This document shows positions 30,001-38,125 of a DNA stretch of 64,000 nucleotides, piece after piece. A program made the position numbers and the translations under genes. The notes under the pieces were generated by a model. The model saw nothing but the letters and a program-made list of their open reading frames with translations. It was not told the origin of the DNA and did not search any database. The DNA comes from Symsagittifera roscoffensis (taxonomy: Eukaryota > Xenacoelomorpha > Acoela > Convolutidae). Each line of letters starts with the position of its first letter. Positions within the stretch are counted from its first letter, which is position 1. The stretch is taken from the NCBI RefSeq assembly GCF_963678635.1, contig NC_087062.1, positions 99,689,705-99,753,704 on the forward strand, written 5' to 3'.

Positions 30001-31844
30001 AAACACACGAGACCAGACAGAATGACCTTGAGAGCGAGTGAGAACAAATACACATTAAGCGACTCTCATTTACTTTTTCTCAGTTTCATTCAATTCAATC
30101 ATTGAGTTTAACGATTTATGATTTTGTCTGAAGAAAAGAACACACTCTTTTGCTTGAACAGACTTTTGTGGCTTATTGTGCGCGCTTTTTCCTTGGAATT
30201 AAATGTTTAAATGTTTTCTGCTCCCCTCCACCGAAAAAGGAACTAAATTGACTCCCCTGATAATCGAAAAAAAATTGAATTGAAAATACATGTTAGCAAG
30301 TAGTTGAGGAGTGCTTCGACCAATTGAAATCTAGCCTGGTGTCTTTTGCAATTACCTTGTGTTCCTTCATAAGCGAACCCTGGTACTCCTTGACCGAGTC
30401 GAGATTCTTAGTGAGACTGAAACTCTCGCCCTGCTTCGCCTCATAGCGGTGTCTGTAAGTCTCCAACATCTTCTTCTCCCTCTCTAAGTCTAAGTTGAGG
30501 TCTCTGATCTCGTCCAGCAGTTCCTGTCTGGATGCATACTTGCCCAGTCTGTTCAATCTATGGCAGATACACTCCTCGTTCCCATACACAGCAGACAGTG
30601 AACCCATTTTGCACACAAATTAAGAGTTCAATAAAATCCAACAATAATTCGAATAACCCAAAAATTTACAAAACTCTCTATTTAGAAGAACAAATTTATT
30701 TTTTTAGTTGAAAATCAACTAAAGGCTCATAACGGGGGAAAAATCAGCAATCCGAAACCATGCTATTTTTAAACAAAAGACTCAGTAAGTTTTGAGCAAT
30801 TTTTAAGCAGGCACGCCAAGAATTCTTCACAAAAACTGGAAAAATTGGATCAGAAAAGTCGAAAGAATGGTGAAAAACTAGATAACGTAGAAAACTTGCA
30901 AGCAATTAGCTAGTCAAAATAGAACTGGTACAAGAAAATTTTTATTAAATGGCCATACAATTTCTCAAGTGTGATAAGTATAATCTAAAAGAACTTCGAT
31001 AAGCATTAAAACAGCTGATCTTCGGCAATTGAACCAACTGCGAAAATTGATCATGTGAATATCTCACTGGAGCACCGATATAAGCATGAAATAATTAAAA
31101 TCATAACTACAGGGGTGATTCAAAACTTCTCCTGAAATGTCAAAAAGAACCAAGATAATTTTTGAAGGTTTGGGCCAAAAAATTGAGTAGTTTTTGGCGC
31201 GCGCTCAGAGTTAACATATATGGGCTCCGCCTTTAGGGCAAATTTACGGTTGGTCAGCGAAGCACAGGAACTACGATTGGTCGTTAAATGCTACTGAAAT
31301 AAGACCTCTGCAATGCCCAACTAGTTAACTATTCGAAAGCTTGGATTAAAAAAGACATTTTTGAAAACGGTTGGAAAAAAATAATCAAGACTGAAACTCG
31401 CTCCGTCTATGTTTATTTGTAATTAATCAAATAGATAAAAAACAACTGTCACAGAAATGATGAATGGTGGTTTGAATAATTCACTCCAGCTTAAGCATTT
31501 CTGATCATCTTCCTTATACTACAGAAGAAGAATGACAAAAACTAGCGATAACTATCCCCCTTTTGTACACTATAATGCACAACACTACGTATAAAAAAAA
31601 AGGAATCAAAAATTCTTAAACCAGTTTCAAATTACAAAAAACGAATTAAATGAAATGTAATTATTTGATATGGCAAGCGAATCAAGAGATACACACAAAA
31701 CCTTAACCATGCCAGAACTAGTTGCGTAACAGTTAGGAGAAACAAATAGTTATGTAATACAATTAAGTACATGTTGGCCACTCACTTGTTAAACACATCT
31801 TCCATCAGGGAATCGTCCACGTATTTACTCTTGGAGTAACTCAT
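20801..31844 (-). CDS. Five-exon coiled-coil protein with a Tyr/Ser-rich tail, 291 residues (gene model)
   Basis: Exons: 31844-31786, 30557-30356, 29936-29799, 29046-28787 and 21017-20801. All introns are GT-AG, and the phases (2, 0, 0, 2) match at every junction, giving one 291-residue frame from ATG to TAA. Residues about 25-130 are charged and heptad-like (LLDEIRDLNLDLEREKK, ELEQKYEQLKKQNEHQK), so probably a coiled coil. Residues about 150-245 are dominated by Tyr, Ser and Pro, with many YY and SS pairs. The last 45 residues are again helical and charged. There is no signal peptide or membrane span. I recognise no family. The mix of coiled coil and low-complexity aromatic tail suggests a structural or filament-associated protein, which is inference. 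A full-length gypsy element occupies the last intron. Confidence 0.72.
21246..21609 (-). repeat. 3' LTR of the intact gypsy element
   Basis: 364 bp, identical to the 5' LTR by direct reading. It is preceded on the minus strand by the polypurine tract GAGGGGGTA (21610-21618) and followed by the target duplication GCTTC. The duplicated unit noted in the 5' LTR lies at about 21475-21537 and 21538-21603. Confidence 0.92.
21721..28275 (-). CDS. Gypsy gag-pol polyprotein, 2,184 residues, single frame
   Basis: Order of domains: gag (about 1-310); two Cys/His motifs, the second a canonical CX2CX4HX4C knuckle near 338-351; protease with D461-T-G; reverse transcriptase with D709 (LDLKYAY) and the D775-D776 box (FLDDILIVSKG); RNase H from D936 (KCDAS); a 350-residue Ser/Lys/Glu-rich spacer (about 1060-1400); integrase with zinc ligands H1460, H1463, C1492, C1495 and a D1527, D1586, E1622 core with 35 residues between the last two; then about 480 residues of unassigned C-terminal module. 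Gag and pol are fused without frameshift or stop. No envelope-like signal or membrane segments are evident. The ATG at 28275 starts at the LTR border. A 9-residue tandem repeat (SLLELEAQT twice) lies in the spacer. All catalytic residues are present, so the product is predicted to be functional. Confidence 0.93.
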   Translation of the reverse strand: MAQPAGSGFTAQDNRTDLGIPVFWASANSDPPWSFETWLDQFLLAVTVKENVDPEIMLQEPKPVLEEPLPTPETPAQNEDEIATTEREARNRLARDRVVQENEERTLRGPRVGHNVFYHEVGKRLTSRLFLALGAEGKKKFIQKNPHTEISKLGFRDIIRLAKLSFEKTKCITYERYKLFTRSHESNETLESFHAALTAQAAKAELGALEEELVRDLFISRMKNAVLQDTLTFETFSPEEVLKRALKFEYSKQTTQAFQKSSNTNSSGLFTTPQMKIKQEPIMAIGNKGYNPRRQNQNRRKQYENKPPKGKGDQKQCTRCGRAFVENHLKNCPAMGKTCKNCNKPNHFAKMCRSQQINEIANEDSSSGEECNLIQTFDSCDDFEIMSVEEECTSIMDIEKYITKRISENAYNNERGQNRALTEKSGKIEKIEIRRNPKSHQIKALKALVKIDSHILNMTIDTGSPVSLLNWATTKQILEGPSNSKFIPAEKLNLSAQFVDYNKRPILILGALKANLRSAGWEVLGAMLLVTERRMRCILGLDLQSKLGIQTTQKSAPTRRSRFDVLLCEQSDSWKIYFYKKFKDLFDRQGESKNHMVSTKFKYPLCPIQEKGRRIPIHIQDKVQTELDKLLTEGHIAKLDKCTSDCFIAPIVITVKKDDSIKLALDAKPINRQLYKNKYQMPNVDELIDEVSQIITSASEGSLFFTVLDLKYAYSQIKLTAETAKQCNFNIIGGNATGTYRFLTGFYGLADMPAEFQKAMDRTLNHAKNTFCFLDDILIVSKGEAKEHEKLVHNVLQKLDDENLALKISKCEFLQPAVNWLGHNLSIQGIIPKVTKTEAIANLQPPKSLKQLRSFMGSINHLAKFIPNAASLTEKLRPLLKEENEKKKMKNVRLPVKKFEWNDQHSVIFEDIKRAVANIALLNYYDPAKQSRVKCDASHSGLGATLEQWSHQSDWIPIAFASRYLNAQEKKYSTNELELLAVVWAVDRFKHYLLGREFVIATDHKALTSALGEHRSNKTYQSRLTRWVDRLLPFQFKITHIPGRDMGIVDYLSREPNGEPWPESELDERFVVTSIESFHKALDCLNSRSSETNQSSTMNIPEHSRTSREINYCKDSSSRGCYDNQFVQNRTKLDRNENGQNSSFQTVEKHKNTLDRIAREKQLVDISKLKNKLNSKQLEPKETASSKKMERSETGKSKKMKNKQNGNQREDDQLTEQVTETTFSRTRMVKRGAACSRQESEDSDSDIPQVEWRPVRKTIKPRGLKEIQSGKASGTSGTTLMSFWDLIGAERPDNPKSLLELEAQTSLLELEAQTALADCNRGDQSSQLNTQSEIPQIIEVDLTAESPSESPEVSLIKKEKTCHASRKGIPDQNNVRTDISLDNLNKLFDRSLLAELISEDAWMDRLRRVIERNYRHSFELMGPYTNPLWHQLSVVDDCILVDNRLAVPEQLRLAVLKRIHRGHPGQEAMLDVSRYLWWPHMHKDIVNLAEECRSCTRYGKNAKYIIPKNATKPLPLLTQPGQEIQLDYAGPLEDFKGKKIYLLVAIDRYSKFPSVKITKSTGGKSSIKFLRSYIDIHGIPESIRTDQFSGFKGKAMKKFCSDNNIEQKFCPVGDHRGCGLVERTIQTIKRRLGVMLLDENVTSIKLCLSTIIRDLRWIKQKTIQMSPFEAHFGRLPKTEFKILSDRFLQNSDRLDKEHLERSALTASQLKKRIDQSRDNLKIVRKGQNSRDVSPLFKEQVVSAKDRERARALKELLEANARWNQTRRDTSANDLKRTVDETSTINPELRKEMLYSWERGFVEDKPEAISQQRQSSPILIRKDEGRKSGKALTKPLKGRVVAETPSTIKTAAGSIYRKSDIAKVKVAVHDKEKNNNRRSPSGEEPKKKQQRQSRRQSDEQDEAELSQSDEDLLLEQPGAAKEKFQDSPTVITSKDTLQGGGLNLAVRRAKPNLAGPFSKSNKAKVSPISTKDAQQVILQNKNAASAAEVIEPKAPDHACSSNTIKNKKEITRTTSPETILDTFNSKDLSANDWNRLADQVLERGVQRAAAEILHSREDARDDEELMNPPGFSDESELEETSVRKSGRSKKGPSRYGNPIKHSVKSISFQNNLLDLNQAALEAYRIKLANFKPGASNSVETKFGLLEKHLFRRKFGSEALDITRSWNAEWRIPLQLEEEHEERDGK
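28253..28274 (-). promoter_or_regulatory. Primer-binding site overlapping the gag start
   Basis: Starts with TGG (complement of tRNA CCA) immediately after the terminal CA of the 5' LTR, continuing CGCAGCCAGCAGGATCC. There is no spacer. The gag ATG is made from the last base of the LTR plus the TG of this site, so the presumed primer-binding site is translated. I could not assign the priming tRNA. Confidence 0.6.
28275..28638 (-). repeat. 5' LTR of the intact gypsy element
   Basis: 364 bp, identical to the 3' LTR. Read on the minus strand it starts TGTGGTACCGC and ends TTACCACA. TATA-like boxes (TATAAATTA and TATAAAAAC) lie near the middle, so promoter activity is plausible. The part preceding them contains two imperfect copies of a roughly 65-bp unit carrying AGCACTATCAAGG on the plus strand. 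Confidence 0.92.
28644..28786 (-). other. Remainder of host intron 4 beside the retrotransposon
   Basis: The 143 bp between the target duplication and exon 4, together with 21018-21240 on the other side, make up the original intron of about 370 bp. The sequence is ordinary AT-rich intron. The donor GTCAGT at 28786-28781 is intact. Confidence 0.6.
28787..29046 (-). CDS. Coiled-coil gene, exon 4 (Tyr/Ser-rich)
   Basis: 260 nt, phase 0 start after TTTCTGCCAG and phase 2 end at AG|GTCAGT. It begins DDRWLREHDLERSS, then WHWRPWLYRHYRDLYDKYY, and becomes a Ser/Tyr/Pro low-complexity segment including SPSSASASAYVSS. The donor lies only 143 bp from the target-site duplication of the retrotransposon in the next intron. 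Confidence 0.7.
29799..29936 (-). CDS. Coiled-coil gene, exon 3
   Basis: 138 nt, phase 0-0. Acceptor CTGTTCAG, donor CAC|GTCAGT. The 46 residues continue the coiled coil (ELEQKYEQLKKQ.., then VLKKELDSKEL) and end in an Arg-rich FLNRRRFMDTLH. Beyond the donor the frame runs into a GT-rich microsatellite, which confirms the boundary. Confidence 0.7.
30356..30557 (-). CDS. Coiled-coil gene, exon 2
   Basis: Starts after the acceptor CTGCCATAG and ends at AAG|GTAATT. 67 codons of strongly charged, heptad-like sequence (NRLGKYASRQELLDEIRDL onward). The open frame continues upstream to an ATG at 30607, but a stop lies just before it, and the phase-2 acceptor here matches exon 1. An alternative first exon starting at that ATG cannot be excluded. 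Confidence 0.68.
31136..31275. repeat. Fragment of the hAT-like MITE family
   Basis: Retains the internal blocks TTTTTGGCGCGCGCTC and GGGCTCCGCCTTTAGGGC, corresponding to the middle of copies 1-3, but both termini are lost. It lies in intron 1 of the coiled-coil gene. Confidence 0.45.
31786..31844 (-). CDS. Coiled-coil gene, exon 1
   Basis: ATG plus 19 codons and two bases; donor AA|GTGAGT. It encodes an N-terminus rich in Ser, Lys and Asp (MSYSKSKYVDD...). The phase-2 end is completed by the A that starts exon 2, restoring a Lys codon. Too short to be found as an open frame alone; the phase match with exon 2 is the main support. Confidence 0.65.
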
Positions 31845-32689
31845 CTTGAAGACGCTCGGCTGTCACAAAACACGCCTCGATCTCTTTTTTCCTTCTTTTT
31901 CCACTATATGTTGGCAGCTGAAATAAGGAAAAAACGCAATCAAACGCGGCGTGGAAAATGGAAACAGCGTATTTCTCTATTCATTAAAGGCTAGAGCGGA
32001 AAAAGCACACGTTTTAGTCTGAAAACCACTCTTAGAACATGAAGCACTTACCAATATAGAAGTCGGTCAATAGTATCCAAAAATGAGCTTTTCAATTATG
32101 GCAGAGTTTTCATGTTTTAATTGAATTTTCACAATGTGAAAATACTTGATAAAAAGAAAAGGTTTGAAAGTGCTGCGTTTTGTTTGCATCTAACACAACA
32201 TGAAGAGTTACATAATCAGATCGTTAACTTTTTTGACTAGTTTGATCAACAATGTAATTTCAAATCACAGAGTAGAGACAGCTTTTTTAAACGTTTTTGT
32301 AACAAAACCAGCAGCAGCTTTGAAAAATAAAATAAATGCAACAATCAGCGCAGAAAACAACAGAAGGGCGTTTCGCGGTCAACTTAACTTATCAACAGTA
32401 GTGAAGCTATAAGCTAGCTGAATTATTCTTTTAATCAATCTTTTGATCCAAAAAAGTAAAAAAAAAATTGCTGCATTTTAGTTAAGACAAGAACTGACGT
32501 CCTTTGTTAAATAACTTAAATTTTCAATTAAATTTAAATTTATTGAGCAATTTAAATGGATAAAAAATAAATTGTTCAAGCAGGATTCGATTTGACGCCA
32601 AAGTACACGGTTTACTTCTGTTAACTAATTTCACACTTCAGAAATTCATGGAACAAGCAAACAACCTGAGTTTTCACGACAAAATTGAC

Positions 32690-33480
32690 ACAGAGGTGAA
32701 GCTGAGCTTCGCGCCATTTGCGATACAAAAACAAAAGGCTGCTGAGTCGAAAAAAAATTAAAATTCTGCACAAAAATTCTCGCAACCGGTTTTTTTGACT
32801 GAATTCTCACTCTCACATTTGACAGGGTAGTTTTTGAGATGCGTCAACAGATTTTCAAAACACGGTCCCAAAAATAAACAAACTTGAGTTATCCAAAGGT
32901 TTTGCTTTTTCTACATTAATAAGGGCGTACCAGATTATCCAGCAGAAAACTCCAAAATCTGTTATTCCAATTGAACTACATGTATTGAAATTGGAAGGTT
33001 AATTTTTGAGAACAGTCAAGATTTTCCAACAAAACGGCAAAAGCTTCAAAAATTTGACTTTCTCTAGACGATTAGTTTTTGTAAACGAAAACTAGGATAA
33101 ATTCATTAACGTAGGGAGGATTGTAAAAATCCTTTATTTCGATTAAGCTTTTGACATCAGATTTGACAGGGTAGTTTTCGATAAAAGTAACAAAATTTCA
33201 AAAAAAAGATTAAAACTGAAACAAATTTGATTTTCCCGAGAACTAAACTAATTTTATACAAAAATTAGAGCGCAGCAGTTTAAGCCAGGAGGATTTTCAA
33301 GACTTGCTTTTTCGGCTGAACCCTTGATTAAAGACATGAGAGGTAGTTTTTGAGAATTTTTTTTGAGGCCATATTTTTTTCGATCAAAGTTAGGACGTAG
33401 AAGAGAATCCCTGTATCTGTAGTTGCCATTGAAATCTCAATCTCAGATTTGGAACGGCATGTTCTGAGAAAGGAAAGCAA
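32690..33480. repeat. Hairpin-headed dispersed repeat followed by about 170-bp units
   Basis: Begins with the hairpin core GAGGTGAAGCTGAGCTTCGC followed by GCCATTTGCGATAC. A diverged unit anchored by 'AGATTTGACAGGGTAGTTTTyGAGA' then recurs at about 32815, 32990, 33160, 33330 and 33435. The same head-plus-unit layout occurs at 62513-63060. The family has no coding capacity. Confidence 0.5.
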
Positions 33481-36139
33481 GACAATCCAAGAAAATGAGT
33501 CAAACATTTCCCACGTTTTAAATTTTCGACGGCCTTTTAAATTTTCGAAGGCCTTTGAAGCTGGAGTAAGGCTAAAAGAGACTATGGAAGTATGCAGAGA
33601 TACAAAACAACAGCCGGTTTTTCATTGTAGCCAATTTTTTGAAAATCAATGAAGAAGTTGTCGAGAAAAATTATAACTTTAGCAAAAAGTGAAAAAGTTT
33701 GACAAAGCGTCTCAAAAAATAAAAAGCAGGAAAATACAATATCATAATATCTAATTTTGTCAAACAGGGGTTTTGCCCTCAAAACTACGCAATAAAAACC
33801 GATTATGTCATAAAACATAAACCGAAACCGTTCACCGAATTGGAAATATTAAAAATCAGACTTGGAAAACCGACAAATTTAAGAACTTTCATTTTTGGTA
33901 GAAAAGTTCTAAAATCAAAATGAAATTCATGTTTTGCAAAATGAGCAAATAACGAGCAGTACCAGATAAAAAAAATTAACCCCAGAAACGGACTATACCT
34001 ATTTACTACCTAAATAAAAGTAGTTTTGTTTGAGATAAACCATTTTCAAAATTGCAAACAGTATCTAAATTGGCAAACAACACTGCTTAAAAACCGACTT
34101 TATAAACATTTAATTTGCTTTAAACATTTAATTTGTTTCGGAAAATTGTTAATTGGTTTCAACAATTTTATAATTTTTTTGCACAATTTTAATTCAAATT
34201 TCATTTTTTCTTTTAAATGGACAAGAAGCAACTCAAGTATTTTCGAGCTGTACCGCTCAATAGTCTACAATTATAGTAGCGACTTTGAGAACCCATTGAA
34301 AAATTGGACGCCGAATCGATTAAGCGGTATGTTCTCAAACCCGCTCCATCTCAATCCGATTTGAGCAAATATTTAGGTTAAAAAAATTCGAGCTAAAGTT
34401 CTTGAAAAAAAGATAAGGATAAGAATTATTTTCATACATCCTAGAAGGGAAAAAATTGACAGGAATGGGAAATTGGCTACCTCGGAAATTGGCTGGTTCT
34501 GGGTTCCAAATCATCCGGGCTCGTTGCTTGCAAGAGTTAAGTCCGTAACTAGTTGTCCATGATCAGCTGAGATGACCATATACGTTAGTGGGTTCACTCT
34601 TTAATATATCCATGGAAGTACTATTGAATGCATCTTTTACTATTGAGTGGAGCCATGCGCGACTTTTTCTCACGTTGGATTTTCTGTTATTTGGTACCAA
34701 AATTCTTGAAATGAAATTTAAGCTTTTTCATTGTCATCTTAACGTCTTTGTTTTAATTTTGCTAGGTGCATTTCAATCAGACCTTTTAGAGTTGAAATGA
34801 TTACGCTTCCGATTAGCAAGCGTTACCAAATGGGAACATAAGTTTTTATTTTATGTCACATTCTGTCAAGCAGAATCAGTGACTAAATTTCGCCAATCAA
34901 CTTTCATTGAGCATGCCGGCAGTTTAAATACCCGCTCTATTTGAAACTTGGGTTTCTTTTTGGTTGTCAACTTACCATATCCGATTTGGTATTATTTTGT
35001 TTTCTATTTATTCGGCTTATACTATATGTGCTTCGTGGCCTGGCATTGCTTTGTTTGATGAGCGAAAAATGTTTATTATGATTAGCAATTTTTATTGCGT
35101 CTGCTTAAGCATTTTCGGTTTTACTACATCTCCCTAAAATCTGTTCCGATGCTAAATCAACATTCAATTGTTTTTCTTGTTATTTCGTTCTATAACTTTT
35201 GAAAAACCTTATTCAAATTTTTTCGCGAAATTTTGGATTGTTTGCTTTTTCAGGGGAAGTGTGAAATGTGAAATTAATAATCATGAGTTAACATGAGTGT
35301 ACTTTGGTGTCGTATCGAATACTGCCGGAGCAATTTAATTTTTTTTTTCAATTTAAATTGCTCGAGTTAAATTAAAAATTTTTCATTTAAATTCAGTGGG
35401 CTCATAATTTCACATTTAAATAAATTGAAATTAGAATGAAAATTTAAATTAATTTAAATTGTTTTCTTTTAATGGACATCACTGCTTGTATGCCATTTAA
35501 AATTATTGATGGTTTAGCGAAAAATCAACACGCCCGAAATTAAGGATTCTCTCCACTAGTAGATCACAAAAATTCGAAAAACCGATTGTTATCCAATTAT
35601 TTAGGAAAATATTATCAGATTTATAGAAAAAATACATCAATAGAAATGCGAACCAAATAATTTTAAACTAAAAAAGATTTTCCTTTGTTCAAATCTTCAT
35701 ACCCAAAAATACGTGTAAATGCGACAATAATAATTCCAATGTAGAACATGTCTTCAGCCATAACAAAAAAAATGATAATTGAAGACTTCATTTTCAAGAA
35801 ATTTTAAGGCAGAAGATAGGCAATTTTTCCCAAATATTATTTTAGTCGGGGATTTAGAAAAACTGCTTCAACCAAAATATAACAATATAAATTTGAGCAA
35901 CACAATTTCAAAATCAACATATTTAGAAAATAATGTTTTGCTCGTTTGCCTCAAAAATCATCAGATTTGAACCTTCCTCAGACTTCAAAAACAAGTTCGT
36001 TTGTTGCAGTAGACGAAAACAATATCATTCAGACCAACATTCAATTTCTAAGAAATCACTATTACATAGAAAATCAATTCATACTGTCCTACTTTAATTG
36101 ATGGCGAGCAGAACTTCCAATAACAGGCAGACGTCATTT

Positions 36140-36190
36140 TTCAACACACAGGCGAAGCCGAGCTTCGCAAAACTTGCTATACAGCAGAAA
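36140..36190. repeat. Copy of the GAAGCNGAGCTTCGC hairpin core
   Basis: ACACAGGCGAAGCCGAGCTTCGC followed by a TTGCTATACAG stretch (split here for length), matching the cores at 32693, 40148 and 62513. The arms GCGAAGC and GCTTCGC are perfectly complementary. Confidence 0.5.
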
Positions 36191-36364
36191 CGTTCGGTGA
36201 ATAGAAAAATGATTTTTAGCTTGAAAAATTTCGAAACTGAAATTACGAAATTTTCATCTTTGTATTGGATGATGTTCATAAACAGCCATGAAAGGCTGGG
36301 CGAATCATTTATCTAGTGGCAACTGAGGCAGCAGAACAGGTTGGGAATTTCAAACTTTGAAAAA

Positions 36365-38125
36365 AGTTTTGTTTGGGTTTTTTTTGAAAAAGTCACAAAA
36401 AACGTCATATCTCGATAACCTCAAAGATTTGAGCAGTCAAGTTTGGAGGCAAGATTTGCTACACCTGTGAGTACCCTGAAAGCACCCAACTACAGGGTAA
36501 GGAATTTCGAAGATAGAAAAAGAAAGAAAGATAGAAAAAAAGAAACAGAAAGATAAAAAAGAAAGATAAAAAGAATGATAAAAAGAAAGACAAAAAAGAA
36601 AAATGCAAAAGATAGAAAAAGAAAGATAGAAAGAAATAGAAAGATAGAAATAGAAAGATGGAAATATAGAAAAAAAATTAAGGGAAGATGGAAAAAATGA
36701 AAAAAAGAAAAGAAAAAGAGAAAGAACAAAAAAAAAGATAGAAAAAAAAGATGAAGCTAAAAAAATAAGATTGAAAAAAAAAATAGAAAAAAGGTCGAAA
36801 AAGAAAAATAAAAGATAGAAAGACGAACAAAAAAGATAGAAAAAAATAGAAAATCCAGATAAAGAGAAAGAAAGATTGGAGGCAACCATTTGACTTTAGT
36901 ACTATTTTGAACTAAATCGTCGAAACCAAATTAAAAGTTAACATAACAAATTGGGAGACCGGTGGACAGACATAATCAAATTAATTAAAAAAGCAGGTAT
37001 ACAGACAGACAGACATACTTAATTTGGCCTCGAAAAAAAAACTGAAAAAATAATGACCTCGCGGAAAACTAATTGAAAAAGTTTCTTATGCATTGCAGTA
37101 TATGATATAGCTTGAACATGAAAAAAAATCTTTCGTTAAACATAAAATTTTTTTATGCTTAAACATGGGAGATAGCTGCCACTCGCATTTGAATATAGTA
37201 TAGATAGATTGTGACAAACAAATGCTTCTCAAGAAATAGAAAATTCGTTCACGGCACTTTTAGCAGGCTGGATAGCCTTCAGTGTCCTTGGAGTACTCTG
37301 GCAGCACCCAATTACAGGGTTGGGATATTTACAATTTGCGAATTTTTCTATACCTAAGTTAACTGAAAATTATGGTAGAATCATAAAAAAACCTCATACC
37401 TCGAAAAATACAAAGATTTTAGCAGTCATATTTGGAGGCAAGATTCCCAGCCCCTATGAATACCCAGAAAGATAGATAGAAAGAAATAGAAAGATAGAAA
37501 TAGAAAGATAGAAATAGAAAGATAGAAATAGAAAGATAGAAAAAGATAAAAGAAAGATGGAAAAAAAATAAAAAAAAGAAAAGAAAAAGAGCAATAAAAA
37601 GATAGAAAAAAAGATGAAGCTAGATAATAAAATTGAAAAAAAAATAGATAAAAGGTCGAAAAAGAAAGATAAAAGATAGAAAGATGAAAAAAGATTAAAA
37701 AAATAGAAAATCCAGATAAAGAGAAAGAAAGATTGGAGGCAACCATTTGACTTTAGTACTATTTTGATTTAAATAGTTGAAACCAAATTGAAAGTTAACA
37801 TAACAAATTAGGAGACCGGTAGACAGACATAATCAAGTTAATTAAAAAAGCAGGTATACAGACAGACAGACATACTTAATTTGGCCTCGAAAAAAAATAC
37901 TGAAAAAATAATGACCTTGCGGAAAACTAATTGAAAATTTTTCTTAAGCATTGCAGTATATGATATAGCTTAAACATGCAAAATTATTATGCTTAAACAT
38001 GGGAGATAGCTGCCACTCGCATTTGAATATAGTATAGATAGATTGTGACAAACAAATGCTTCTCAAGAATTAAAAAATTCGTTCGCGGCACTTTTAGCAG
38101 GCTGGATAGCCTTCAGTGTCCACTT
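36365..38125. repeat. Two direct copies of a roughly 0.8-0.9-kb unit carrying GAAA/GATA microsatellites
   Basis: Unit 1 is about 36365-37290 and unit 2 about 37310-38125. Shared landmarks in the same order: TTTGGAGGCAAGATT, a long purine run of GAAA and GATA repeats, GGAGGCAACCATTTGAC, GGAGACCGG, the AGACAGACAGACATAC run, and TAGCAGGCTGGATAGCC. The unit lengths differ mainly in the microsatellite. The long minus-strand Phe/Ser-rich frames over the purine runs are artefacts of the repeat. Confidence 0.75.

Larger units (their letters stand above)
31845..36360. other. Gene-free, repeat-bearing DNA upstream of the coiled-coil gene
   Basis: The 5' flank and promoter of the coiled-coil gene must lie just right of 31844, but I see no distinctive promoter element. 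Beyond that the sequence is AT-rich. It includes a hairpin-headed repeat (32690-33480), an ATTTAAATT-rich tract (35330-35470) and no credible exon. Confidence 0.4.

Noticed and set aside
30293-30616. Stand-alone 107-codon gene starting at 30616
   Set aside because: The frame crosses a splice donor at 30355 and has a stop just upstream of its start; internal acceptor and phase match make it an exon instead.
36437-36889. Minus-strand 150-codon Phe/Ser-rich open frame (and the similar one at 37426-37746)
   Set aside because: It is the reverse complement of a GAAA/GATA purine run; low complexity keeps stop codons away. Not a hydrophobic membrane protein.
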